A stretch of 13,451 nucleotides of DNA, from positions 1 through 13,451 of the forward strand of contig USSA01000076.1 in NCBI GenBank assembly GCA_900557255.1, in the 5' to 3' direction. Source of the stretch: an uncultured Prevotella sp. GTDB taxonomy: Bacteria > Bacteroidota > Bacteroidia > Bacteroidales > Bacteroidaceae. Shown in pieces: positions 6,832 through 13,451 of this stretch (position 1 is the first letter of the stretch; each line of letters opens with the position of its first letter). The notes under the pieces are model-generated. The model made no database searches. It saw only the letters and a list, made by a program, of their open reading frames with translations, and was not told the origin of the DNA. A program made the translations under genes and the position numbers.

Positions 6832-7641
6832 TTATTTTCTGATGATTACTTTCTTACCATTATGAATATAGAGTCCTGGCTGAGCAGGCTTGCTGATACG
6901 GACACCTGTGATAGAATACCAGGCTTCATCGGTTGTCTTCTTCACAGCTGTGATGGTAGTATTCTCTATGGCTGTAACAACCTTACCGTTTACATAAACC
7001 GTTTCTCCCTGAAGAGCTGAACCTGCTTCGCCATTATTGATGACAAAACAACCTGTAAGGAAAGCAGCAGGAACCTCCAAAGAATAATAGCCTTTCTTGC
7101 CGTTATACTCAGTCTCTTCGTCGAGCTGCATCTTCACGCCAGGCCATTCTACAGAAGCCTCAGTTCCGTTATAAATATAGCAATATACATTCTTCAGGTT
7201 CTCTATTGTATTATCAAAGAACACCTTTACCTTGCCTGCAGGAGCAGTCTCAATGGTCTTGGTATATTTACCTTCTACGTAATAACCATGATTCTTGAAT
7301 TCCTGATTACCACCATTCAGTTTCTGCTCACCATCATGAGTAAAAATCACACCAGTAGGAATTTCAGTACCAGCTGTATATGTCCATTTAAAGACATTCT
7401 TGCCATCTTTAGTTCCCATCAAAGTCATGGCATCTCCAGGCCACTTAGCAGTAGTAAACTGCTTAACCTTGTCATTCCATGCCCAAATCTTGGCATTGTC
7501 ATAACTTGTCTCCAAAAACACGGAGATTTCATTTTCCGTTACCACTGGTGTATAGTCTGCCGCAAGTGCTGAAACTGGAGCCATGAAGGTCATGCTCAGC
7601 AGCAATACCAGTGTACAAATCAACGTATAAAATTTCTGCAT
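6832..7641 (-). CDS. Secreted starch-binding protein with two CBM26-like modules
   Basis: I place the start at ATG 7641 (269 residues, MQKFYTLICTLVLLL); the frame stays open two codons further to a TTG at 7647. Residues 1-28 are a signal peptide (APVSALAA). Two modules follow. Module 1 (about 38-124) has KIWAWNDKV, KWPGD and NVFKWTY; module 2 (about 140-223) has NVYCYIYNG and WPGVKM. Both align along their length with the C-terminal modules of the adjacent amylase and match the CBM26/starch-binding module 26 pattern of exposed Trp/Tyr. No catalytic domain is present. The last ~30 residues (AWYSITGVRISKPAQPGLYI, then HNGKKVIIRK) look like the C-terminal tail of many Prevotella secreted proteins and resemble a type IX secretion sorting domain. 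Promoter-like TATTTTTG lies just upstream, and the amylase follows after 9 bases. Likely role: holding starch at the cell surface for the amylase. Confidence 0.85.
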   Translation of the reverse strand: MQKFYTLICTLVLLLSMTFMAPVSALAADYTPVVTENEISVFLETSYDNAKIWAWNDKVKQFTTAKWPGDAMTLMGTKDGKNVFKWTYTAGTEIPTGVIFTHDGEQKLNGGNQEFKNHGYYVEGKYTKTIETAPAGKVKVFFDNTIENLKNVYCYIYNGTEASVEWPGVKMQLDEETEYNGKKGYYSLEVPAAFLTGCFVINNGEAGSALQGETVYVNGKVVTAIENTTITAVKKTTDEAWYSITGVRISKPAQPGLYIHNGKKVIIRK

Positions 7642-7681
7642 AAACAAAATGTATTAAGTTTGAATTATAAGATTTCGTCGG

Positions 7682-7689
7682 CAAAAATA
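7682..7689 (-). promoter_or_regulatory. Promoter -7 element for the starch-binding protein/amylase operon
   Basis: TATTTTTG on the minus strand (7689-7682) matches TAnnTTTG and lies 40 bases before the ATG at 7641, on the downstream side of the fimbrillin terminator. No exact TTTG is found 19-21 bases upstream, so an activator may be needed or the -33 half may be degenerate. Confidence 0.5.
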
Positions 7690-7736
7690 AGAATACTTTT
7701 TGAAAAGCAGATGAAGAAAAGTTGAATAAATAGCAT

Positions 7737-7777
7737 AAAAAAAAGACAATCGTTTGCACAATTTGCAAGCGATTGCC
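7737..7777 (-). terminator. Rho-independent terminator of the fimbrillin operon
   Basis: On the minus strand the arm at 7777-7764 pairs with 7758-7745 (GGCAATCGCTTGCA against TGCAAACGATTGTC, with one G-U and one mismatch). The loop is 5 bases, and an unbroken run of eight T (7744-7737) follows. It lies 71 bases after the stop of the second fimbrillin and before the starch-unit promoter. Confidence 0.88.
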
Positions 7778-7847
7778 TTCTATTTTCTGACTTAATAATA
7801 TTTATATTATTAGCGCTACACCCTAGCGCATTCAGGTTCTTACTTTG

Positions 7848-8921
7848 CTATTCCGGAATACTACTGACAGACATAGTTACAGAAAAGTCCTCAGAAGCGC
7901 TTGAGCGAGATCTGGTAGAACCAAGCGGAAGTTTCAAATGAAGGAGATATGTCTTCCTCTTTTCAAAATTAAAAGGATTATTAACATCTAACAGATTTTT
8001 CCTTACCATTATCGTTTGCTGAGAAGTTCCCTGCTGTACCGTATAAGTAATCTTCAGAAAAAAAGCCTCGTTCTTTTTCTGAGGGATTACATAGAGATAA
8101 GAATTGGGATTATTTTCTATTTTTGCACATGTATGGTCTAACTGAGAAGCAGTTAACTTTAAGTCGCCTCCATCTTCAGTATCGGGAGGAGTCCAGGTAT
8201 AAATCACTCTTGTACTTTCATCATTGACAATAGACCACCCCCAGAACACATTATCTCTTTCGTCTGCCAGATCCAGGTAGCCCTTGACATCCAAAGCCCC
8301 TTTATCTTCAGAGACACCATACAGTTTCACCTCCTTAACTTTAATCACAGCACCATTTTCCTCTAATGCCTGATTGGCTGTGATATCAAAAGCCAAACGG
8401 GCTAAAGCATGCTTAAACTGAAAATTCACTTTACTGGCAGAAGCCGGAGATTTTGGTACATTTATATTTTTTTGGAATCCCCACACCAAATCTACAGGAT
8501 TAACAGAAGAATTAAACTCTATATAAGTTGGATTAGTTTTGTTTTCCCCGGGGGCATTAACCAGTTTTACTCCTTCAATATAAGGAGCATAGGCATAGAA
8601 ATCCACAGAACCATTATCTGGCCAATATTGGGTATTTGTATATCCCCAACTATTTCCATTCCAGGTTACGTGTTCATTATCCATCATATCTGAAATTGTC
8701 CCATCAGCATGGGTGTGTCTTGCAAAGACACTAAATCCAGTCGTTTCCTTGAGAGAAGCAAGATTGGTTACTCCCGTACGGGTTGAAGCATTCCGACCCA
8801 GATAAGCATCAAAGTTGATTTCAGAAGATGAAGGTGAAGTTTCTTCCACGCCTTCGCCAGCACAACCAGATAAGACCAGCTGTGCTATCAAAACATAAAA
8901 GGCTAAACGAAGAAACTTCAT
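7848..8921 (-). CDS. Fimbrillin family lipoprotein (second paralog)
   Basis: This 357-residue protein has a lipoprotein signal with lipobox LSGC (Cys20), then a Ser/Glu-rich linker and the fimbrillin-like opening INFDAYLGRN (35-44). It next shows GFSVFARHTHADG, YWPDNGSVDFYAYAPYIEG, and an FKHALARLAFDI strand. These match the Mfa-like/fimbrillin (PF13149-type) family of FimA/Mfa1-like surface pilins. Such proteins are exported as lipoproteins and, after proteolysis at an Arg, may assemble by strand exchange. The Arg after YLG (R43) is a candidate processing site. It follows its paralog by 40 bases and is terminated by the hairpin at 7737-7777. Its end (SEDFSVTMSVSSIPE) lacks the Trp-containing ending of its paralog. 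The DNA is more AT-rich than the neighbouring envC gene. It could be an accessory or tip subunit; structural polymerisation is inferred. Confidence 0.82.
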   Translation of the reverse strand: MKFLRLAFYVLIAQLVLSGCAGEGVEETSPSSSEINFDAYLGRNASTRTGVTNLASLKETTGFSVFARHTHADGTISDMMDNEHVTWNGNSWGYTNTQYWPDNGSVDFYAYAPYIEGVKLVNAPGENKTNPTYIEFNSSVNPVDLVWGFQKNINVPKSPASASKVNFQFKHALARLAFDITANQALEENGAVIKVKEVKLYGVSEDKGALDVKGYLDLADERDNVFWGWSIVNDESTRVIYTWTPPDTEDGGDLKLTASQLDHTCAKIENNPNSYLYVIPQKKNEAFFLKITYTVQQGTSQQTIMVRKNLLDVNNPFNFEKRKTYLLHLKLPLGSTRSRSSASEDFSVTMSVSSIPE

Positions 8922-8961
8922 CTTATTGTATCTATTAATTCTTTATTTTTACCCGATAAGA

Positions 8962-10023
8962 TTAATTCCAAGAATTGATTTCGCCCTGATTGATATCTGA
9001 CCAACCTTCAACTGTTGTTACATCGAATTCGATAGGAGTCAGACCAAGAGTCAAGTTGAATGTATAAGCCTTGCCCTGCAAGAAATTCGTAGTGACTTGC
9101 TTTGATACTTTACTCATCACCTCTTCCGTTGCACCAGTTTTCACGGTATATTCAACAACAACAAAAAGTTTATTGGGATTTTCTGTTTCTTGAGAGAAAT
9201 CCTGTGGAATTACAAACAAATAATTCGCATCAGGATTTTTATAATCAGTTGTAGCTAATGTCTGAGTTCCAGAGAACCAATCAAATTTCTGCTTAGTATC
9301 AGTATCAGAAGTTGTCCAAAGATCTGCAGTAGAAGTAGAAGGCTTAGACAAATCTATGGTACCCTTTGTGTAGAAAGCATTTGTTGTTCCATCAGCAGAT
9401 CCTGCCAATGTAATTGTCTTCAATGTAATAGTTGTACTTGCATCATCTGAACTAGTTTTAACTGTATAACCAAGTCTAGACAAAGCATGAGCAAATTTAA
9501 AATTCACTTTTTTATCTGTACCAGAGTTACTTGCCATAGTCTGATTTGCAGCATTAGCCCACAACAAATCTTTTTGGTCAGTAATTGTTGATAATACAGT
9601 AAAATCAAGTTTTGAATTTTCTTTCAATTCTTGATTCTCAACATATGGAGCATACGCCAAGAAATCAATATGACCTTGTGGTGACCAATACTTAACAGGA
9701 GAATATGTCCACTTTGTTTCATCCGCTGAATAAGTAACCTTCTGATTCTTAAACAAGTTCTCACCATAAGCAGTTGTAGCTTCTGTAGAGCTATAATTAC
9801 CAAACACACCAAAGCCTTCAGTTGGCTTCTGAAGAGCATCCTTATTCAGCACACTACCACGTGAACCATTTACTGAAACGGCACTTCTTCCCAAATAGCT
9901 ATCAAAGCTGATAGCCTCGTTCTTAGAAGGGGTACCAGAAAGACTATTCAAGTCATCGCTTGAACAACTTACCAATGTCAACGCTGCCATGGCAGCAATA
10001 CCCATAAAAAATTTCTTATACAT
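8962..10023 (-). CDS. Fimbrillin family lipoprotein (first paralog)
   Basis: The 353-residue product carries a lipoprotein signal ending in TLVSC (Cys20). It then has an Asp/Ser-rich linker and the opening AISFDSYLGRSAVS (37-50), followed by EGFGVFGNYSS, VKYWSPQGHIDFLAYAPYVEN and NFKFAHALSRLGYTV. The order and spacing of these blocks match the adjacent fimbrillin, so the two are paralogs of the Mfa-like/FimA-type group. R46 follows the first predicted strand, as in FimA-type pilins, where Arg-specific cleavage precedes polymerisation. The C-terminus ends in EGWSDINQGEINSWN. It follows the DUF5119-type lipoprotein by 63 bases and precedes its paralog by 40. I found no clear TAnnTTTG motif in the 63-base gap, so it is probably read from an upstream promoter. 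Most likely it is the main subunit of a short surface fibre or an adhesin. Confidence 0.85.
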   Translation of the reverse strand: MYKKFFMGIAAMAALTLVSCSSDDLNSLSGTPSKNEAISFDSYLGRSAVSVNGSRGSVLNKDALQKPTEGFGVFGNYSSTEATTAYGENLFKNQKVTYSADETKWTYSPVKYWSPQGHIDFLAYAPYVENQELKENSKLDFTVLSTITDQKDLLWANAANQTMASNSGTDKKVNFKFAHALSRLGYTVKTSSDDASTTITLKTITLAGSADGTTNAFYTKGTIDLSKPSTSTADLWTTSDTDTKQKFDWFSGTQTLATTDYKNPDANYLFVIPQDFSQETENPNKLFVVVEYTVKTGATEEVMSKVSKQVTTNFLQGKAYTFNLTLGLTPIEFDVTTVEGWSDINQGEINSWN

Positions 10024-10086
10024 ATCTGTTTTGATTTTTAAATTAAACTAATCTATTATTACTTTATCTTATTCTTATCACTTTTT

Positions 10087-11070
10087 CTATAGTTCCATAT
10101 CAATATCCTCAGGTTTACCCCAATCCTGGATAGTGACATCAAAACCACCAGAACTTCCCTCCGAAGGCTTCACCTCTGGCAAAGGTTTCGGTACCTTAAC
10201 ATCTACATGGAGAGAAACTATATACCCTAACTCCGATGAATTTTCATCTTTCTGAAACTTATCTCCAACCGCAAACTGATGATCTATCTGCGTCTTGTTG
10301 TCTATCAACAAAGCTGAAAGAGACAGTTTATTGTTGTCTGCATCAGGTTGGGTGGTTTCAGGTAGACCAAAACATTTAACCGATGTCTTCAACGTTCCTA
10401 GAGTCGCGTCATTCTCATCTATCGTTTTCGTCCAGGTCTCCAGAAGATAAGTCACCTTACTCTGAAGCGGCTTCCCCAGTCCCAGCAGAAAACCTTTCGA
10501 AATACCAGTTAAGGATCCTCTCGTATAACGCAGGTATCCTATACTTGGAACTTTCACGCTGACCTGGATATGCGAAAGCACATTCCTTGGAGTTAAAGTT
10601 ACCTCAGAAAAGTCTTCAGAAACCTCGAATTCATCGAGTTTATCAGAGGCAAGCCACTCGGGCTCAACCCCTATCAATTCATTATCTCCACGAGAGTACC
10701 AGCGCGATGTTGCATGCTGTACTACAGCCCGCGCTGTCTCGTAAGAGTCCATTCCTAGAAAGTCGAGTGTACCAAACTCTGTCGTACTTTGGTTGAATAC
10801 CAGTACACGATATTTTCCTGGTTCTAAGAAAAAGTCGGCATGAGTAATCTCATTGGTCAACACAGTTTGCGGAGCACCACCTGACCAGGGGAATACCATG
10901 ACCGTCATACCCGTAGGCACCTCTTTATCAAACAAATGCCAATCCACATTAATCCGAACCATTTTACGGTCGCTCTCTTGCGGGCAATCGGAGTAGTCGT
11001 CATAAATGCAAGAAGCAAACAGTATGGTGAGGAGCCAACAGAGCATGAATCGATTTATACATCTTTTCAT
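10087..11070 (-). CDS. DUF5119/FimB-Mfa2-like fimbrial lipoprotein
   Basis: The 327-residue protein has a short basic start (MKRCINRFML), a hydrophobic stretch and a lipobox LFASC (Cys21). After the Cys it reads IYDDYSDCPQ, a form seen in Mfa2/FimB-type anchors. There follow VDWHLFDKEVPTGMTVMVFP, then FFLEPGKYRVLVFNQSTTEF, the layout of DUF5119 beta-sandwich proteins: an Asp-Trp strand, a GMTV strand and a GxYxVLxFN strand. These proteins sit beside fimbrillin genes and are thought to anchor or regulate the length of the fibre at the outer membrane. It begins 27 bases after the EnvC stop and is followed by the two fimbrillins, so a DUF5119-fimbrillin-fimbrillin operon is likely. No catalytic motif is seen. 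Choosing between DUF5119 and the classical FimB family needs a profile search. Confidence 0.75.
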   Translation of the reverse strand: MKRCINRFMLCWLLTILFASCIYDDYSDCPQESDRKMVRINVDWHLFDKEVPTGMTVMVFPWSGGAPQTVLTNEITHADFFLEPGKYRVLVFNQSTTEFGTLDFLGMDSYETARAVVQHATSRWYSRGDNELIGVEPEWLASDKLDEFEVSEDFSEVTLTPRNVLSHIQVSVKVPSIGYLRYTRGSLTGISKGFLLGLGKPLQSKVTYLLETWTKTIDENDATLGTLKTSVKCFGLPETTQPDADNNKLSLSALLIDNKTQIDHQFAVGDKFQKDENSSELGYIVSLHVDVKVPKPLPEVKPSEGSSGGFDVTIQDWGKPEDIDMEL

Positions 11071-11097
11071 GAATGCTTCATATTTATAAAACTTCTT

Positions 11098-12879
11098 TTA
11101 TCGGCTCAGCCAAGCCTCCGGATTGAGTTTGGCTGTCTCCTTGCGAAGCTGGAACTGGAGGATGTTATCAGAGCCCACGGCACCAAGAGCCTGACGGGTA
11201 CTTACCTTCTGACCCTTATGAACGCTGACCGATTTCAGATTACAGTAAACAGAGATGTAGGCACCATGACGGACCAGCACGTTCCACATGCCACCATAAC
11301 CGAAGACGGCACTCACCTCACCATCGTAGATGCTGCGAGCCACACAACCCGGCTTGCCCTGGATATTGATACCCTTATTGTCGAGCGTTACGCCCTTCAA
11401 GCCTTCCACGTTATACTGACCGAAATGACTCACCACACGGTAACTGCCGCTGATAGGCATCGGCAATCTACCACGGTTAGCCTCGAATCCACCGCTCAGC
11501 ATGCGGTCTACCGAACTCAAGGTAGAAGCCTCCTGTGCCTCCTTCTTGGCAGCGGCAATCTCACGGGTACTGCGTTCCGCATCCATCTTCGCCTTCAACT
11601 CAGCAGCCTGTCTTTCAGCCTCCGCCTTTCTTGCAGCCTGTTCGGCAGCAGCCTGACGGGCAGCCTGTTCTGCGGCGGCACGCTGGGCAGCCTCGGCAGC
11701 AGCACGCGCCCTAGCCTGCGCTTTTGCCTTCGCCTGAGCAGCAGCCTGGGCAGCAGCCTCCTCCTGAGCCTTTCTTGCAGCCTCGGCAGCCAGTCTTGCT
11801 TCTTCGGCAGCCTTTCTGCGGGCAGCTTCGGCAGCAGCCTCACGCGCCTTGGCTTCGGCTATACGACGGGCATTCTCCCTGGCAGCAGCCTCGGCAGCAG
11901 CTTTCTTGCGAGCCAGTTCCTCGGCACGTTTCTTGGCGGCAGCAGCGGCAGCGGCCTTCTTCTTAGCCTCGGCAGCAGCACGGGCACGAGCCTTGGCTAC
12001 TTCCTGAGCTATCAAGCGGTCAATCTGAGCGTTGATTGCCGCATCTTTCTGACGCTGGTCGGCGATGACAGCCTGAATGGTCTTCTGCTGTTTCTGCAGT
12101 CCCTGCACCATTTCCTGCTGCTGGGTCTGCTTACCTTCCAATGCCGTCTTCTCCTGCTTACCCTTATATAATAAGGTGTTCTTATGTCCCTTTACATGCT
12201 GCAACTGCTGGTGCTTCTCGTTCACCTGCTTCTGCTTAGCCTTTACAGCCTCGCCCTGCGCCTTCTGATAGGAAGAATACTGGCGGATGAAGGAAAGGCG
12301 GCGATACATCTGTGTCAGATTCTTGGCACTGAAGATGAACATCAGCTTGTCCTGAACCGTATGATGACGGCTCATATAGCGCATGGAACGGATATACTTG
12401 TTTTTGCGGTCCTGCAACTGTTGCTGAAGCGTTTTCAACTGTGCCTGCAGAATGCCGATATTGCCGTCAATATGATGAATATCCTTCTGGATACCGTCAA
12501 TCTTCTTCTGACGCTGGTCTATTTCTCCGTTCAGCGCCATCAGGTCTTCAAGACGTTTCTTCACATCTGCCTTATTTCTCTGCAAAGCCTGCTCCTGCTC
12601 TCTGATCTTCTTCCGGATAGAAGCGCGCTGTCCCTGCAAACCCCGGATAGAGGCATTGCTATAGGTTGCCGCCTTGCGTTCTGCTCTGGTTGGCGCAGCT
12701 GGTTTGGATGTCGTTCTGGCCGCATGACTTCTGCTGTTCGTCTTTCTGGCAGGAGTAGCAGCCTTCTTTTTCGCAGTTACGGCAGTCTTTCTCACCGGCT
12801 TCTTCTGGGCAGAATGCTTCTGCGCAAAAGGTGCGAGCGAGAAGGTGATTGCCATGATGAATAATAAGATTCGCTTCAT
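11098..12879 (-). CDS. EnvC-like murein hydrolase activator with degenerate LytM domain
   Basis: This 593-residue exported protein has a signal peptide at about 1-19 (ending APFA), a Lys/Arg/Ala-rich linker (20-75), a long coiled coil (about 76-290), an extreme Ala/Lys/Glu/Arg-rich segment (about 291-432), and a C-terminal LytM/M23 domain (about 465-593). The M23 zinc ligands are missing. The HxxxD position reads LDNKGINIQ (499-507), the HxH region reads ILQFQLRKE (573-581), and the usual YAHL is YCNLK (545-549). This fits EnvC, whose LytM domain does not cut peptidoglycan but activates periplasmic N-acetylmuramoyl-L-alanine amidases during division. The Ala-rich part makes it longer than many relatives. 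It lies 50 bases after the DUF4292 gene, a pairing common in Bacteroidota. A 411-residue frame on the opposite strand is only a shadow of its repetitive codons. Confidence 0.9.
   Translation of the reverse strand: MKRILLFIMAITFSLAPFAQKHSAQKKPVRKTAVTAKKKAATPARKTNSRSHAARTTSKPAAPTRAERKAATYSNASIRGLQGQRASIRKKIREQEQALQRNKADVKKRLEDLMALNGEIDQRQKKIDGIQKDIHHIDGNIGILQAQLKTLQQQLQDRKNKYIRSMRYMSRHHTVQDKLMFIFSAKNLTQMYRRLSFIRQYSSYQKAQGEAVKAKQKQVNEKHQQLQHVKGHKNTLLYKGKQEKTALEGKQTQQQEMVQGLQKQQKTIQAVIADQRQKDAAINAQIDRLIAQEVAKARARAAAEAKKKAAAAAAAKKRAEELARKKAAAEAAARENARRIAEAKAREAAAEAARRKAAEEARLAAEAARKAQEEAAAQAAAQAKAKAQARARAAAEAAQRAAAEQAARQAAAEQAARKAEAERQAAELKAKMDAERSTREIAAAKKEAQEASTLSSVDRMLSGGFEANRGRLPMPISGSYRVVSHFGQYNVEGLKGVTLDNKGINIQGKPGCVARSIYDGEVSAVFGYGGMWNVLVRHGAYISVYCNLKSVSVHKGQKVSTRQALGAVGSDNILQFQLRKETAKLNPEAWLSR
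11584..12009. repeat. Low-complexity GCAGC-rich tract encoding the EnvC Ala-rich helix
   Basis: This tract codes for about residues 291-432, made of near-repeats such as AAAEAARRKAAEEARLAAEA and AAAEQAARQAAAEQAARKAE. On the plus strand it recurs as gcagcctcggcagcagc-type units. Units are imperfect, so it is a decayed or functional repeat and not a clean microsatellite. The uncharged-Ala/charged alternation predicts a long single helix or coiled coil. Length differences between strains would be expected from recombination. Confidence 0.75.
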
Positions 12880-12929
12880 TTCTTATATTAAAAACCCATG
12901 TTCTATAATTTCAAACTCTTGATGAGCAT

Positions 12930-13451
12930 CTACATACTCAATATCTTGCTGAGCACATCTGTTGGAGAAATCTGCTTGTATTTGCCCGAAATCTCGGTCT
13001 GAGTGCTCCATTTGCTGTCGGTCTTCACCTGATTCAATTGCAGACTGATCTTAGCCTCCTGCTTTTTCCTGGTAGCAGTAGTGGTCATCGACAGATTCAG
13101 GGAGGCAGGGAACATCTTGACGCCTACACTCTTGAAGTTGCCGTAGTCGACGTGGAGATTGGAGGTGCCGTTCTGCGCACTCTTATAGACAACATCTGCA
13201 GCTGTGATACGGCCGGTAGTGCGGTTGGCTGTCCAGGCATAGGTCATATTGCCGTTTCTGAAACTAACCGGCACAGCATCTCCTGCCACATCCAAGGTGG
13301 CATCAAACTTCTTCAGGTCTGATTCCTTCACAGTCCTTTCGCCCGGCAGGAGCAGCTGGTTCCAGAAGAGAGCCTGCAGAGAATAGAAGGAGATGCCCTG
13401 CTTCTTGAGGAAGTCTACCTGGGTATAATCTGCCTTGATATATTCCTTGTG
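12930..13451 (-). CDS. DUF4292 domain protein, 5' end cut by window edge
   Basis: The minus-strand frame is open from the window end at 13451 to TAG at 12930-12932, giving about 173 visible residues that begin HKEYIKADYTQVDFLKKQGI. The block YTQVDFLKKQGISFYSLQAL, followed by FWNQLLLPGE, is characteristic of DUF4292 proteins of Bacteroidota. These are exported, mostly beta-strand proteins of unknown biochemical role, often lipoproteins, and have been compared with LolA/LolB-like folds. The remainder alternates short strands (NMTYAWTANRTTGRITAADV, LHVDYGNFKSVGVKMFPASL) consistent with that. The GTG at 13331 is an internal Val codon, not a start; the real start with any signal peptide lies outside. 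EnvC follows 50 bases downstream, which is the usual neighbour order and suggests an envelope role. Confidence 0.85.
   Translation of the reverse strand, partial: HKEYIKADYTQVDFLKKQGISFYSLQALFWNQLLLPGERTVKESDLKKFDATLDVAGDAVPVSFRNGNMTYAWTANRTTGRITAADVVYKSAQNGTSNLHVDYGNFKSVGVKMFPASLNLSMTTTATRKKQEAKISLQLNQVKTDSKWSTQTEISGKYKQISPTDVLSKILSM

Larger units (their letters stand above)
7642..7847. other. Intergenic region between the fimbrillin set and the starch unit
   Basis: These 206 bases hold, in transcription order, an 8-bp AT inverted repeat (TAATAATA 7793-7800 / TATTATTA 7805-7812), the fimbrillin terminator (7737-7777) and the promoter element for the starch unit (7682-7689). A duplicated TAGCGC hexamer occurs at 7811-7816 and 7824-7829. 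No credible gene is present; the short minus-strand frame across it runs through the terminator. Confidence 0.6.

Noticed and set aside
7642..7647. TTG start two codons upstream for the starch-binding protein
   Set aside because: ATG at 7641 gives a normal signal peptide start (MQKF); TTG is a rarer start and adds nothing.
7529..7768. 79-codon minus-strand frame in the fimbrillin-starch gap
   Set aside because: It crosses the terminator and promoter and overlaps the signal peptide of the starch-binding protein in another frame.
11584..12009. Possible CRISPR or tandem-repeat array
   Set aside because: The repetition is imperfect and in frame, coding an Ala-rich helix; there are no regular spacers.
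10936..12171. 411-codon plus-strand Ser/Leu/Gly-rich frame
   Set aside because: Produced by reading the EnvC Ala-rich repeat backwards; low-complexity composition without a signal peptide or motif.
12930..13331. GTG at 13331 as the start of a 133-residue protein
   Set aside because: The frame stays open to the window edge and the upstream residues carry the conserved DUF4292 block, so the GTG is an internal valine.

Overview
The window looks like a chromosomal segment of a gut or oral Bacteroidota of the Prevotella/Segatella type. The clues are: promoter-like TAnnTTTG elements of the Bacteroidetes sigma-A class, little obvious Shine-Dalgarno sequence, FimA/Mfa1-type fimbrillin lipoproteins with a DUF5119-type partner, a DUF4292-EnvC gene pair, and a C-terminal tail resembling type IX secretion or Prevotella-type sorting tails. 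The species call is inference; I ran no database search. There is no rRNA, tRNA, CRISPR array, transposase or phage gene, and no gene-free stretch over 300 bases.

Layout. All genes are on the minus strand except one. Read in the direction of minus-strand transcription (high to low coordinates): a DUF4292 gene (5' end cut by the window edge, 12930-13451) and an EnvC-like LytM/coiled-coil protein with a very long Ala/Lys/Glu-rich segment (11098-12879). Then a fimbria-like lipoprotein set: a DUF5119/FimB-Mfa2-like lipoprotein (10087-11070) and two paralogous fimbrillin lipoproteins (8962-10023 and 7848-8921), ending in a strong rho-independent terminator (7737-7777). After a new promoter-like element comes a starch unit: a secreted protein made almost only of two starch-binding modules (6832-7641), and 9 bases later a secreted GH13 alpha-amylase carrying the same two modules at its C-terminus (4621-6822). 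A convergent plus-strand M20 deacetylase/peptidase (3516-4580) meets the amylase at a 16-bp perfect hairpin built over its own stop codon. Divergent from it, across a two-promoter region, is a long-chain acyl-CoA synthetase (1578-3386). This is followed by prfB (412-1539), a 49-residue single-pass membrane protein (241-390) and the start of a CYTH-domain phosphohydrolase (1-236, cut by the window edge).

Functionally there are three themes: envelope biogenesis and cell division (DUF4292, EnvC), surface display (fimbrillins), and extracellular starch use (amylase plus its binding-module companion, without SusC/SusD in view). The remaining genes are housekeeping (release factor 2, fatty-acid activation, probable arginine-pathway deacetylase). 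I do not see a clear new defence or mobile system. The most unusual features are the module sharing between the amylase and its neighbour, the stop-codon-spanning hairpin, a period-7 repeat that fills the prfB 5' spacer, and the paired fimbrillins with a shared candidate processing arginine.
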